A DNA stretch of 64,000 nucleotides from Panorpa germanica (lineage: Eukaryota; Arthropoda; Insecta; Mecoptera; Panorpidae). The DNA lies in assembly GCA_963678705.1 (NCBI GenBank), contig OY783214.1, positions 15,934,001 through 15,998,000 of the forward strand, read 5' to 3'. Below the pieces are notes generated by a model that did no database searches, was not told where the DNA came from, and saw only the letters and a program-made list of their open reading frames with translations. The position numbers and the translations under genes are program-made. Each line of letters starts with the position of its first letter. Position 1 is the first letter of the stretch. Below are positions 12,591-24,500 of this stretch, piece by piece.

Positions 12591-14185
12591 ATTGCAGTGA
12601 ATTTATTGAAGTAATTGTTTTATTAATAAAGTGTTTCAAAGAAACTCAACGTAGACTTCAGCGGAGAACAGTTTATCTGAAATACCTAAAGAAATATCTT
12701 CTCTTGTGGATCTTCCGCTGAGAGGTGTCCAGCTTGCCGATGTATCAGGCGTAGTATATAGATCATATTTTTTAAGTCAATTAAATTTTTATATTTCAAA
12801 GTTTATATTTTATTTGTAAATAATATTTGAAAATTATGTTTTTAATGATTTTTGTTATTACCAGTAAATAAAATTTAATAAATTGTAAAACATAAAATCC
12901 CAAATTTTTGTAATCATTTATTTATGTCAATTCCATTCAAAATGTAGTTACCAATAACTAGAAAATAATGAATATCTGGATTTACAAGAAAGCATGTCTG
13001 GACTAAGACTAGTAGAGAATTGTCGGAGGGTATCCATACAATTTATATACACTTCCAGTATTTAAATTAAATAAATTATTATTTTTAATTTAAAAAAATG
13101 ATCTACTTTTATCTAAATGGCAAGACTCCTTTTTCTAGCTGCTATACGTTGTTGTATTTTTCATTTTAGCAATAATTACATTTTCTGCAGTTCTTCTGAT
13201 GAAAGAAGGTTATACTCTTGTTAAAATCAATAAAAAAATTATATTTTTAATTTTAGCAAAAATAGGATTTTCTAAATTTCTTAAGATGATAGAAGGTAAT
13301 TTCACGTGATAAACATTATAATAAGTTTATAAAACATATGTTGTATCATCGATCGTGTCAATAATGATCCACCGGTGCGGAATAGTCCAGTGTACGTTGA
13401 GCCCTAACGCGTAACGCCTAGCGCTAACCGAATCAAAGCCGTTGGTTCAAATTAGTGACCACATGTTTCAGCCGTTCATTCTTCACACATCCTCTGTCCT
13501 TCGTTTCTATTCTTCTTCTTCACTTCCAACTCCAAAGAGCAGCCTTTAAGAACACAACGATTTTGAACAACATATTTTTTATAACGGGTCAATAATATTT
13601 AATAATTATATCAGTAACAATAGACTAACCTTAAAATGAGGTTAACGTTATAAAGTTTATAATAGTGTTGCGGTCGACGACTTCCGCCAAAAATGTTGCT
13701 ACTCCTCTACTTAAATTATACTAAATTTAAATGAATGGGGTGCAGACATATACAACGATAGAAATAATTGTATAATAATAGGTTTAATAATAATAAATTA
13801 GTATAATAAAAATATTATTAGGGTCTTGCTCATCATATGGTGAATAGGGAAAATAAAAGCAAACAAAATGTTGAGGATATGCACTTTGTTAAGATGAGAT
13901 GTAATTCATCAGATATAATCATCATTTATCGGCTAATGTTTAATTAATTACCACTTATGTCATTATAAGATATTTCACGAACTGTCCCGAGTGTCGAATG
14001 CTCTAAGTACTGGAGGTTTGAAACTTGAATAGGAAGTTATAAGAAAATTAACTGTCATCTCTTTAAATTAAAAAATTACTTACATTTTACATCTTTATAA
14101 CAACAATTGACGATGTTAAACAATGATTGAACCGTTTTCAAATCGTTAAAACTTCATACTCTATTTTAAATACAAAGATTCAAAC
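12591..14185. other. Gene-poor stretch before the repeat complex
   Basis: Contains a partial copy of the direct-repeat edge motif (13155-13310, with agaaggttatactcttgtta) and a GC-richer island at 13365-13560 with a CT-rich tail. No open frame or RNA gene could be supported in either. Confidence 0.4.
13155..13310 (+). repeat. Partial copy of the repeat-complex edge
   Basis: Two degenerate units of the motif that closes the 813-bp direct repeats: a gcaataattacattttctg-like block followed by agaaggttatactcttgtta, then a second tttctaaatttctt and atagaaggta. It shows that the family extends beyond the 14.2-19.9 kb complex. Confidence 0.6.
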
Positions 14186-14998
14186 CTTTTACTTTGGGCA
14201 CTGTAACTAGTTGGTGTTCTTAATATTTACTGTTCCAATCTATCTATGAAACAAATCTTTAACCTATATGTTTCATCTGCTCTTTAATAGATATCTCGTA
14301 AAGTAATTTATAATTGATCTGAACGGCGACATCTATTGAAGAGTGGCTTTAACATATATTAATAACAAAGTTTGCTCAACAGATGGCACATCAATTTTAT
14401 TGCGCCTGGACAGTGTGCAACTTAACTTGCATCTATGAAAATACTAGATGGCTTTTGACACTTCACTATGACATACCTAATTCATGGAGATGGATTCTCA
14501 TCGATGACAAATCAATACAAGAAACACAAGAAATCTGTTAAATTGATTCTAGGTAATTATATTTATATAATTAACTAAAAGAATTCATCTTAAAATTTAT
14601 AAATAATTGTAGTTTCTATTTATTTTTAGGAGGGACAAGTTGAAGCTACAAAAAAACTTAATAATATACCAAATATATAATAATAATTACCAAATATAAG
14701 TTACACCATTGTACCTTGTTAATATACCTCACCTTAAAACAATGTTATCTTTATAATTAATCAATAAAGTTCTAAAAAATTAGGTAATACGTGTTTTCTT
14801 ATATTTATTACATGATATGTATATTAATTAAGCTTCCTGTAAGTTGAATAAACAGAATTTCAAGAATTATGCAAACGAGGAATTTAAATACAAACCTATG
14901 AGTTTTACAACCAACCATCCAGAAACCTCCATTTTCGCTAAAATGTGATTTTCTAAATTTCTTGAGATAATAGAAGGTTATACTCTTGTTAAAATTGA
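14186..14998 (+). repeat. 813-bp direct repeat, left copy
   Basis: Runs from cttttactttgggcactgta to the motif agaaggttatactcttgtta. It is nearly identical to 19122-19934 at a constant offset of 4936 bp, with a handful of substitutions. Inside is what looks like a processed gene fragment with a mini-intron: a 32-codon frame from ATG at 14468 (MTYLIHGDGFSSMTNQYKKH...) interrupted after GATTCTAG|GTAATT and resuming at ttatttttag|GAGGG, then AATAAA about 140 bp on. The peptide is not recognised. Confidence 0.85.
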
Positions 14999-15263
14999 TA
15001 AAAATGTTGTATTTTTAAATTAAAAAAAAGTACAGTTTTCGCAGATCTTGAGATAAAATAATTGCGCCTAGATAGATGGCAAACTAACTTGCACTGTACG
15101 AAAAGATACTTTGTAGAAATAAGATCTGCATTTATTGAGATGAAAGATGGTTATACTCCTGGTAAAAATAATAAACACTGATTTTATAGTATACACTAGC
15201 TATTCGGCCCGTCGCAAGACAACGAGTGTGAGTTATGTATTTCTTTTTTAAATAATTAATATT
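14999..15263. other. Spacer between direct repeat and inverted array
   Basis: About 265 bp with no counterpart beside the right-hand array. It contains degenerate copies of the repeat-edge motif (gatggttatactcctggtaa) and a GC-richer word (cggcccgtcgcaagacaacg) of unknown origin. Confidence 0.4.
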
Positions 15264-16930
15264 TCAAACGTGTTTAATTGATCTATATCCGCTACACTTT
15301 AAATTGATAAACTGTTTAATTAAATTTCCAACATCTACGCGATTCTGACTTTTATGCGATTTTTTTAAATTCATGGACTTTTTTTCTAATAATTTTTTTT
15401 GCATTTCTTTAATTTTTTTTATGCAGTTATGTTCGTTAGGGTTTAAATTAAAGAACTGCTTCATTACATTTTAAATATCCACGCGATTCTGCCTTTTACG
15501 CGACATTTTTTAAATTCATGGACTTTTTTTTCTAAAATTTTTTTTTGCATTTCTTTAAATTTTTTAATGCAGTTATGTTCGTTAGGGTTTAAAATAAAGA
15601 ATTGCTTCATTACATTTTAAATATCCACGCGATTCTGGCTTTTACGCGACCATTTTTAAATTCATGGACATTTTTTTTCTAAAATTTTTTTTTGCATTTC
15701 TTGAATTTTTTTGATGCAGTTATGTCCGCTAGGATTTAAATTAAAGAACTGTATCATTACATTTTAAATATCCACGCGATCCTGACTTTAAGGCGACTTT
15801 TTTTAAATTCATGGACTTTTTTTTCTAAAATTTTTTTTTGCATTTCTATAAATTTTTTGATGCAGTTATGTTCGTTAGGGTTTAAAATAAAGAATTGCTT
15901 CATTACATTTTAAATATCCACGCGATTCTGGCTTTTACGCGACCATTTTTAAATTCATGGACATTTTTTTTCTAAAATTTTTTTTTGCATTTCTTGAATT
16001 TTTTTGATGCAGTTATGTTCGCTAGGATTTAAATTAAAGAACTGTATCATTACATTTTAAATATCCACGCGATCCTGACTTTTAGGCGACTTTTTTTAAA
16101 TTCATGAACTTTTTTTTCTAAAATTTTTTTTTTTATTTCTTGAAATTTTTTGATGCAGTTATCTTCGCTAGGCTTTAAAGTAAATAACTGCTTCATTACA
16201 TTTTAAATATCATCGCAATTCTGGCTTTTACGCGACCTTTTTTAAATTCATGGACTTTTTTTTCTAATTTTTTTTTTTGGATTTCTTGAAATTTTTTGAT
16301 GCAGTTATGTTCGCTAGGCTTTAAATTAAAGAACTGCTTCATTACATTTTAAATATCTGCGCGATTCTGGCTTTTACGCGACCTTTTTTAAATTCATGGA
16401 CTTTTTTTTCTAAAATTTTTTTTTGGATTTCTTGAAATTTTTTGATGCAGTTATGTTCGCTAAGCATTAAATTAAAGAACTGCATCATTACATTTTAAAT
16501 ATCTGCGCGATTCTGGCTTTTACACGATTTTTTTTAAATTCATGGACTTTTTTTTCTAAATTTTTTTTTTGGGATTTCTTGAAATTTTTTGATGCAGTTA
16601 TGTTCGCTAGGCTTTAAATTAAAGAACTGCATCATTAGATTTTAAATATCTATGCAGGAACTCAAAAAATTGCATTGCTCTTAAAATCATAAAAGTGAAC
16701 CTTTTCATCATTTTTAACAAGATTATAGTCTTCTTTCTATATGGAGATATAATCTAAATTTTTTTTTGGATTTCTTGAAATTTTTTGATGCAGTTATGTT
16801 CGCTAGGCTTTAAAATAAAGAACTGCATCATTAGATTTTAAATATCTACACAGATACTCAAAAAATTGCATTGCTCTTAAATTCATAAAAGTGAACCTTT
16901 TCATCATTTTTAACAAGATTATAGTCTTCT
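15264..16930 (-). repeat. 146-bp monomer array, left arm
   Basis: Ten tandem monomers oriented on the minus strand. Their ATG codons end at 15464, 15610, 15757, 15903, 16050, 16196, 16342, 16488, 16635 and 16831, so spacing is 146-147 bp except the last (196 bp, carrying an insertion). Each reads, on the minus strand, a lysine-rich frame beginning MKQFFNLK..EHNCIKK or MIQ/MMQ variants. Frameshifts in the A-runs interrupt some of those checked (15757, 16635). The outermost monomer runs into flanking sequence as a 66-residue frame. The family is not recognised. Confidence 0.9.
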
Positions 16931-17521
16931 TTCATTTAGATTTAATATATTGATATATCATAAACTAAAATACTTATTTAAAAATGAATTATAAATTTGA
17001 AATCAGCATTCAAAATTAAGTTAAAATCCTTTATAAAATGACAAATATATTTTCTTCAATTTTTATGAAAAGTAAGAAGGTTATACTCTTGTTACTTCTT
17101 ATGAAAATCGAAATAAAATAAATCTTTAAACGCCGATTACTCATTAACCGCAAGTGGTAATTAAAAATGGATTTCAATTTTTGAATCAGCATACAAAACT
17201 ACGTTTGAAAACATATATTATACGTCAAAATAAATTTTGATTTTTTTAACAAAAGTAAGAAGGCTATAGCCTTCTTACTTTTCATGAAAATTGAAAAAAA
17301 TAATTTGTTTATTTTTTAATGGTTTTTAACGTAGTTTTGAATGCTGATTTCAAATTTGTTATTTATTTTTAAATAAGTATTTTAGTTTATGATATATCAA
17401 TATATTAAATCTCCATATAGAAAGAAGACTATAATCTTGTTAAAAATGATGAAAAGGTTCACTTTTATGATTTTAAGAGCAATGCAATTTTTTGAGTATC
17501 TGAGTAGATATTTAAAATCTA
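16931..17521. repeat. Centre of the inverted array
   Basis: The two arms continue into inverted unique sequence: 16943-16968 mirrors 17383-17408 (axis near 17175), and the attcaaaa/ttttgaat blocks at about 17000 and 17345 share that axis. A second, local axis at 17266/17267 has a perfect 32-bp palindrome (17251-17282) and weaker pairing out to about 17184-17351. The motif agaaggttatactcttgtta occurs again near 17076. No open frame. Confidence 0.8.
17251..17282. repeat. Perfect 32-bp palindrome
   Basis: AAAAGTAAGAAGGCTA followed directly by its exact reverse complement, with no loop. It sits about 90 bp right of the axis of the large inverted array. It could extrude as a hairpin. Confidence 0.9.
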
Positions 17522-19050
17522 ATGATGCAGTTCTTTATTTTAAAGCCTAGCGAACATAACTGCATCAAAAAATTTCAAGAAATCCAAAAAAAAAATTTAG
17601 AAAAAAAAGTCCATGAATTTAAAAAAGGTCGCATAAAAGCCAGAATCGCGCAGATATTTAAAATGTAATGAAGCACTTCTTTAATTTAAAGCCTAGCGAA
17701 CATAACTGCATCAAAAAATTTCAAGAAATCCAAAAAAAAAATTTAGAAAAAAAAGTCCATGAATTTAAAAAAGGTCGCGTAAAAGCCAGAATCGCGCAGA
17801 TATTTAAAATGTAATGAAGCAGTTCTTTAATTTAAAGCCTAGCGAACATAACTGCATCAAAAAAATTCAAGAAATCCAAAAACAAAAATTAGAAAAAAAA
17901 GTCCATGAATTTAAAAAAGGTCGCGTAAAAGCCAAAATCGCGCAGATATTTAAAATGTAATGAAGCAGTTCTTTAATTTAAAGCCTAGCAAGGATACCTG
18001 CATCAAAAAATTTCAAGAAATCAAAAAAAAATTTTTAGAAAAAAAAGTCCATGAATTTAAAAAAAGTCGCATAAAAGTCAGGATCGCGTGGATATTTAAA
18101 ATGTAATGATACAGTTCTTTAATTTAAATCCTAGCGGACATAACTGCATAAAAAAATTTAAAGAAATGCAAAAGAAATTTTTAGAAAAAAAAGTCCATGA
18201 ATTTAAAAAAGGTCGCGTAAAACACAGAATCGCGTGGATATTTAAAATGTAATGAAGCAGTTCTTTAATTTAAATCCTAGCGAACATAACTGCATCAAAA
18301 ATATTCAAGAAATGCAAAAAAAAATTTTAGAAAAAAAATGTCCATGAATTTAAAAAAGGTCGCGTAAAAGCCAGAATCGCGATGATATTTAAAATGTAAT
18401 AAAGCAGTTATTTACTTTAAAGCCTAGCGAAGATACCTGCATCAAAAAATTTCAAGAAATAAAAAAAAAAATTTTAGAAAAAAAAGTCCATGAATTTAAA
18501 AAAAGTCGCATAAAAGTCAGGATCGCGTGGATATTTAAAATGTAATGATACAGTTCTTTAATTTAAACCCTAGCGGACATAACTGCATAAAAAAATTTAA
18601 AGAAATGCAAAAGAAATTTTTAGAAAAAAAAGTCCATTAATTTAAAAAAGGTCGCGTAAAACACAGAATCGCGTGGATATTTAAAATGTAATGAAGCAGT
18701 TCTTTAATTTAAATCCTAGCGAACATAACTGCATCAAAAAAATTCAAGAAATGCAAAAAAAAATTTTAGAAAAAAAATGTCCATGAATTTAAAAATGGTC
18801 GCGTAAAAGCCAGAATCGCGTGGATATTTAAAATGTAATGAAGCAGTTCTTTAATTTAAATCCTAGCGAACATAACTGCATCAAAAAATTTCAAGAAATC
18901 CTAAAAGAAATTTTAGAAAAAAGTACATGAATAGCATAGATATTTGAAATGTAATGAAACGGTTTCTTATTTTAGAACATAAGGAACATAACTGCATCAA
19001 AAACTTTCAAAGAATGAAAAAAAGAATTAGAAAAGAAATGGCCATGAACT
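17522..19050 (+). repeat. 146-bp monomer array, right arm
   Basis: Ten monomers on the plus strand with starts at 17522, 17668, 17814, 17960, 18106, 18252, 18399, 18545, 18691 and 18838, then a partial one at 18954. Read by eye, the five nearest the centre are fully open for 48 codons (MKQFFNLKPSEHNCIKKF... ending IFKM-stop), and each stop overlaps the next start as TAATG. 18399 is open but starts ATA. 18252 and 18691 are frameshifted by an extra T, 18545 has a nonsense codon and 18838 is shortened. Because 146 is not a multiple of three, the frame changes with every unit. The encoded peptide is lysine-rich and probably helical; no family is recognised. It may be satellite DNA with accidental frames. 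Confidence 0.9.
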
Positions 19051-19142
19051 TAATAAAACGTCGACATCTTGCGCCTGACAGAGAGGCAACATTACTTACA
19101 AGCAAAATTTTTACAAGCAAGCTTTTACTTTGGGCACTGTAA
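18954..19142 (+). other. Open frame at the outer edge of the right array
   Basis: A 62-residue frame starting like a monomer (MKRFLILEHKEHNCIKNF) but continuing into non-repeat sequence (RRHLAPDREATLLTSK...) and ending just inside the right 813-bp direct repeat. It may preserve part of a longer ancestral reading frame from which the monomer arose, or be a chance extension. Confidence 0.25.
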
Positions 19143-19934
19143 CTAGTTGATGTTCTTAATATTTACTGTTCCAATTTATCTATGAAACAAATCCTTAACC
19201 TATATGTTTCATCTACTCTTTAATAGATATCTCGTAAAGTAATTTATAATTGATCTGAATGGCGACATCTATTGAAGAGTGGCTTTAACATATATTAATA
19301 ACAAAGTTTGCTCAACAGATGGCACATCAATTTTATTGCGCCTGAACAGTGTGCAACTTAACTTGCATCTATGAAAATACTAGATGGCTTTTGATACTTC
19401 ACTATGACATACCTAATTCATGGAGATGGATTCTCATCGATGACAAATCAATACAAGAAACACAAGAAATCTGTTAAATTGATTCTAGGTAATTATATTT
19501 ATATAATTAACTAAAAGAATGCATCTTAAAATTTATAAATAATTGTAGTGTCTATTTATTTTTAGGAGGGACAAGTTGAAGCTACAAAAAAACTTAATAA
19601 TATACCAAATATATAATAATAATTAACAAATATAAATTATACCATTGTACCTTGTTAATATACCTCACCTTAAAACAATGTATAACTTTATAGTTAATCA
19701 ATAAAGTTCTAAAAAATTAAGTAATATGTGTTTTCTTATATTTATTACATGGTATGTATATTAATTAAGCTTCCTGTAAGTTGAATAAACAGAATTTCAA
19801 GAATTATGCAAACGAGGAATTTAAATACAAACCTATGAGTTGTACAACCAACCATCCAGAAACCTCCATTTTCGCTAAAATGTCATTTTCTAAATTTCTT
19901 GAGATAATAGAAGGTAATACTCTTGTTAAAATTT
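19122..19934 (+). repeat. 813-bp direct repeat, right copy
   Basis: Second copy of 14186-14998 with the same mini-intron signals and the same 32-codon frame. It starts directly at the end of the right array, whereas the left copy is 265 bp from the left array. Sequence beyond the right edge (gaatcaataaaaagatatca) differs from that beyond the left copy. Confidence 0.85.
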
Positions 19935-21585
19935 TGGCGAAAATAAGATTAAGGAATCAATAAAAAGATATCATTTTTATAAGTAAAATTATTGGTATGG
20001 ATAATATATTTACTTGAGTGTATATATAGTAGCATTCTAATCAGGCGTTTTACAATTAGAAGCTGGTGTCATCACACTGGATAGAAGGAGATCGTGTTAT
20101 CAACTACGAAAATATTGATTTTTATCAAAAATAAGATTTTCTGCATTCTGTCTTTTTTGATATAGTATTAATTAAAAACCTGTAAATAATTGTATGCTTA
20201 TGTAAATAAATAAAGAAGACACAGAGATTTATAGTTGTATTATTTATTGCAGCTCAAATCATGACACATCCTCTAACACAGTACACATCGTGAAGTTCAA
20301 AATGAATTTGGAATACATTCACGACTTGTATTTGAATTTGAAATTTCACAATTTTCAGTTTATAATTGACTGGTAACTGATTCTAATTAACAAAGACATA
20401 AAAAATAATATTTGCTGAATTCCTATGATCTTCTTGCACTTGATTGTTGCAGATTAAATAAATAATTAACATTACATTACTCTTAATTGTGCTATTTTAT
20501 TTGTATTTTCTAAAATACTGACTTATCAAAGTGGAATAATTCAATTTATTAAAAATTAAACAAACATTAAAATCACTTTTACAATAATAGGACATTCAAA
20601 ATTTTACTAAAAAACTATTTATTGAATTGTTAACTTACTACTTTCAAACTAATCTAACCGGCGGTTAATAAGAGCTCAATATGAGCCGTTTAAAATTAAT
20701 CTTCCATCAACCCAAAACTGTATTTTGAATATTACAATAAAAACAGTAACCGGTTACACAATAACTAATAATTAAACAGAGATTAAATAAATAATCAACG
20801 ATTAGCCATATCACAGTAGTTGTGCAACGTGCCCTTATTGATTTGTTTCAGATTAAAAATACCTACAAAAATTCTATTATTATTTTTACAGTTAATTATA
20901 TATACAATAGAAATTAATAATTAATTTAGGAAATTACAATTACGTTTTATTTTGAAATCCACCCTCAATTGGACAATGGTAATTATTGGCGTCCTTTCAT
21001 TGATATTTTAGAAACATTCAGTCTCAATTTGTTTATTAAAGATAATTATTTGTTATACTTTAAAGGTCCTTTTTAAATTGGTCTAGTTCAATGTAACTCT
21101 TAACAGACCTGATATATTTCTTAAATAATGATTTTAGCCAAAATTGTTTTAATTGCAAAGGCTGGTCAATATTGCTGTCATTAGTTAAAAATTTAACTTG
21201 CGTTTGATTTGAAAATTTCCTCGTTTATATTATTCTAAAAAATACAATCAGACTGAATTAACTCATTATCTTATAATCGACGAATACGTCGCGTAAATTC
21301 TAAATATTAAAAGAAAGACAAAGTCTAGCTTTATCCTCTTCAATACTTGAAAATATAATTATAAAATGTCACAGCTTTGTGTATGTTCGCGTTAATACAT
21401 ATAAAATATCTTTTCTGTAATATGTACAAGATAAGGAATTACAATTTAAATTATAAACTGAGTATTCGTAATCCTTAGTCCTTTGTTCATTTACGATTTA
21501 ATTAATCCTAAGTCGCGAAATACATTATTATTATATATTACAAAAACAATTATTAATAAATTAATAATAATGGTTTAGATATTAA
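19935..21585. other. Gene-free stretch
   Basis: AT-rich. No repeat, RNA or coding signal was recognised. The end nearest 21586 is the 3' flank of the minus-strand gene described next. Confidence 0.4.
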
Positions 21586-24500
21586 CTAATACACGTAGAT
21601 GGTCTTAAGCTGTGGTTTGAGTTCTGGTGGAATGGTGTGTGGCTCTGGTTGTGGTTTGCCTTTGAAAAGACGACTCCATTTTCCGTTCATATTTTTTCGA
21701 AAACTAACAAATCCAGTACCGCCATTTGAATTTTGTACTATCGTATCCTGAAACAAAAAGAAATACTTATTAGAATATAATAATCTACAGTACAAAACTT
21801 AGAACTATGATAAAAATCCAACTAGAGATATTCTGGTTAAGATTATTGTAGTAAACATTTTTGAAAAGAGTAGTACACTCGTATACACATCTGTGACGAT
21901 GTGCCACATTTCTTAGTGTATTTTGCTGTGACTTAGGTTAACACACACCAGTGCACACCAGTAAAAGAATATTTCCGCCTAACAATACAATCGACATTCT
22001 CAAGTCTATACAATTTAAAAGGTATTTTTGTACCTGTAGAAACTCATATAACGAAGATTGTACGACATAATGTTTAGAACATTTTAGAATATCAAATATA
22101 CAATGTTAAAAAGAAACAAATTTTAATAAGCTACTGCTATTAATTCTAAAAATAATTTTGAAGGTAATAATATATACATCGGTGTCTGTATATATAATCC
22201 CAGTAACTATTAACTAGCTGACATTTTTTATAAACTGTTAAAAAGTAGTGGTCTGTTTAATAGTTTCTAGCAAATAAAATTTCAAAACCCACACATATGT
22301 TAAAAATCTGAGTTTGAAACTTGCCAGATCTTAAAGATGTTAAGTTATTGGTTAAACGGACTTTAATTTTTTATAATATACTGCTAAACAATTATAATAC
22401 ATAGAATGTTTTCCATATTACGGAACAAGTACAGCCTATTAAGACACTAATGACTTTTGAAACAGTGTTCGTTAAGTTTTTTAAATGTATGATTTATATG
22501 AATAAGTAATAACTCTTAACTATATAAAACAATAAGTTGTTTCTAAATATATCTTCAAGGAAACATTTGTCATAGTGTTCACACACGCAGACAGTATTAA
22601 TTGCCGCAAATACAAACAAATCGTATTGGCAGGGTCATTTTACGTATAGCATAATACATACATAAATCGGTTATACAGAACAAATATATAAATACATTAC
22701 ATATGTTATATTCGTATCAAGCGTGTTGCAACGAATTTTGCAATGTCAGCTAATTAAGTTTATATATTTTTATTTATAAAATATTATTCTTACAACATAT
22801 GTTTATGGAAAAACATTCGCTTCGAAATATATGAAAATGAATCTACATTATTGTCAAAAATTTAGAAAATATATTGTACTATACATGTAGAAAATATAAA
22901 ACTTTTAACAATTAAATGGGACTTTCTACTTTATGTGTATTTGTAATACATACACACATTTATATAATGGTACACTTGTATAGATCATGCTGGTTGTTCG
23001 TGACATTACATATAATATATAGGAAACAGGGTGTTCATTCAAGAATAAATAACTATAGAATGTTTGAAATAACTATCTCCTCGTTACTAAATAAATACAA
23101 CAGCTGACAATTAAATTTCTATACAAATATACTGGTACAATATCCAGTTTAAAGATTTTCAGAATACCCTGTCTTAACAAGTAATATTGGAAGGGCAACT
23201 CACAAATACAAGCATGTTTGTATATTATTACAAAATAAACTGAATGATTAAAAATGGAGGTCCCACACATGGAACGGCGCCTGTCCTCTCTTTCAAATAG
23301 AGAAGGGTATTCCTATTCCAGGCTTTTGAATCACGTTGCCAGAACCATGGTTAAATGAGTATGACTCACACAATTACTGTAACTTCTGAACACTCGATAG
23401 GAAATTATGCAAAAATAATGACTTGACTTGTATATACAATTAGATTTATATGTGTTTATAAATAAATGAATCAGATTTTGTTCTGAATTTACTTTGGTGA
23501 ATTTAAATTTATTTTAACTATACTTTAAGCAAATATTATTGTTTAAGAATAACAATAACATTCATAATTAAACGAAAACAATATAAAACAAACATTGTTC
23601 TCTTAAATAATTATTTTATATAAAATTGAAAATTGATTTGAAGTCGTGAATCTAAAGAAATACATTGTCGTACAAAGGAAAGAGCTATGTTTAATAACTT
23701 GACATCATTGATTGATAGGTTGTAATTAAAATCAAACGAAAATACAAAATCCTTGCACAATGTTAACATTAGATAAGGTTTTAATTTCAAAATTCCAATA
23801 AAAATCGATTCTCATGGTAAAAAGAGAATGGTAATATTATTGCCTTTTTTCACATATATTTGGCTATTTTTAGACCTGCATTTTGTAATGTTATATAAAA
23901 AGTTAACAATTGTATATAACATAACAAATTGAATACATACATGCAAAACTTTCATTTTAGAGAACGTTTGTGTTTAACAGTTTTTTTAATTTAATTATTT
24001 TAATACCAAGGCTTATGTTTTTGCGAAATATAGTAAATATAAGATACAAACAAGATTTAAACAAACGGATATACAAATACAAAATGTTTAAACAAAACCG
24101 CAAAATGCTGTTAATTTTAAAGTAAAAACCCGTATTTTATCTCCAGGAAAACCGTTACTTAGATAACGCTTACAAATGATGTTTTTAGTAACTATGATAG
24201 CTGTACATATGTGAAATTTGTATAAGCGCAATAATAACAGAACCACTAAATAAAACTACTTCAACGACTTTTTATGCTCTCACACTAAATTCAATTGCAT
24301 CCAGTCACAATTTACTGCAGCGTTACTGACTATGTAGTTAACGAATTGAACAACTTTATTTGGAGAATGGAAATTAATCAAAACAAAACTTTTTAACAAG
24401 TTATATAAATATACAAGTAATATAAGTAACTGTTTTTAATTTGAGTTTTTAACCTAATTTCTATTTAGAATGTTAAATTAGATATTGGAACATTAGAAAA

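Noticed and set aside
13365-13560. GC-rich island with a gttggttcaaat word resembling a tRNA T-arm
   Set aside because: The upstream sequence does not fit box A or a tRNA fold, and no open frame or splice signals support a gene.
14186-19934. LTR retrotransposon with 813-bp LTRs
   Set aside because: The direct repeats do not start TG and end CA, there is no primer-binding site or polypurine tract, and the interior encodes no gag or pol.
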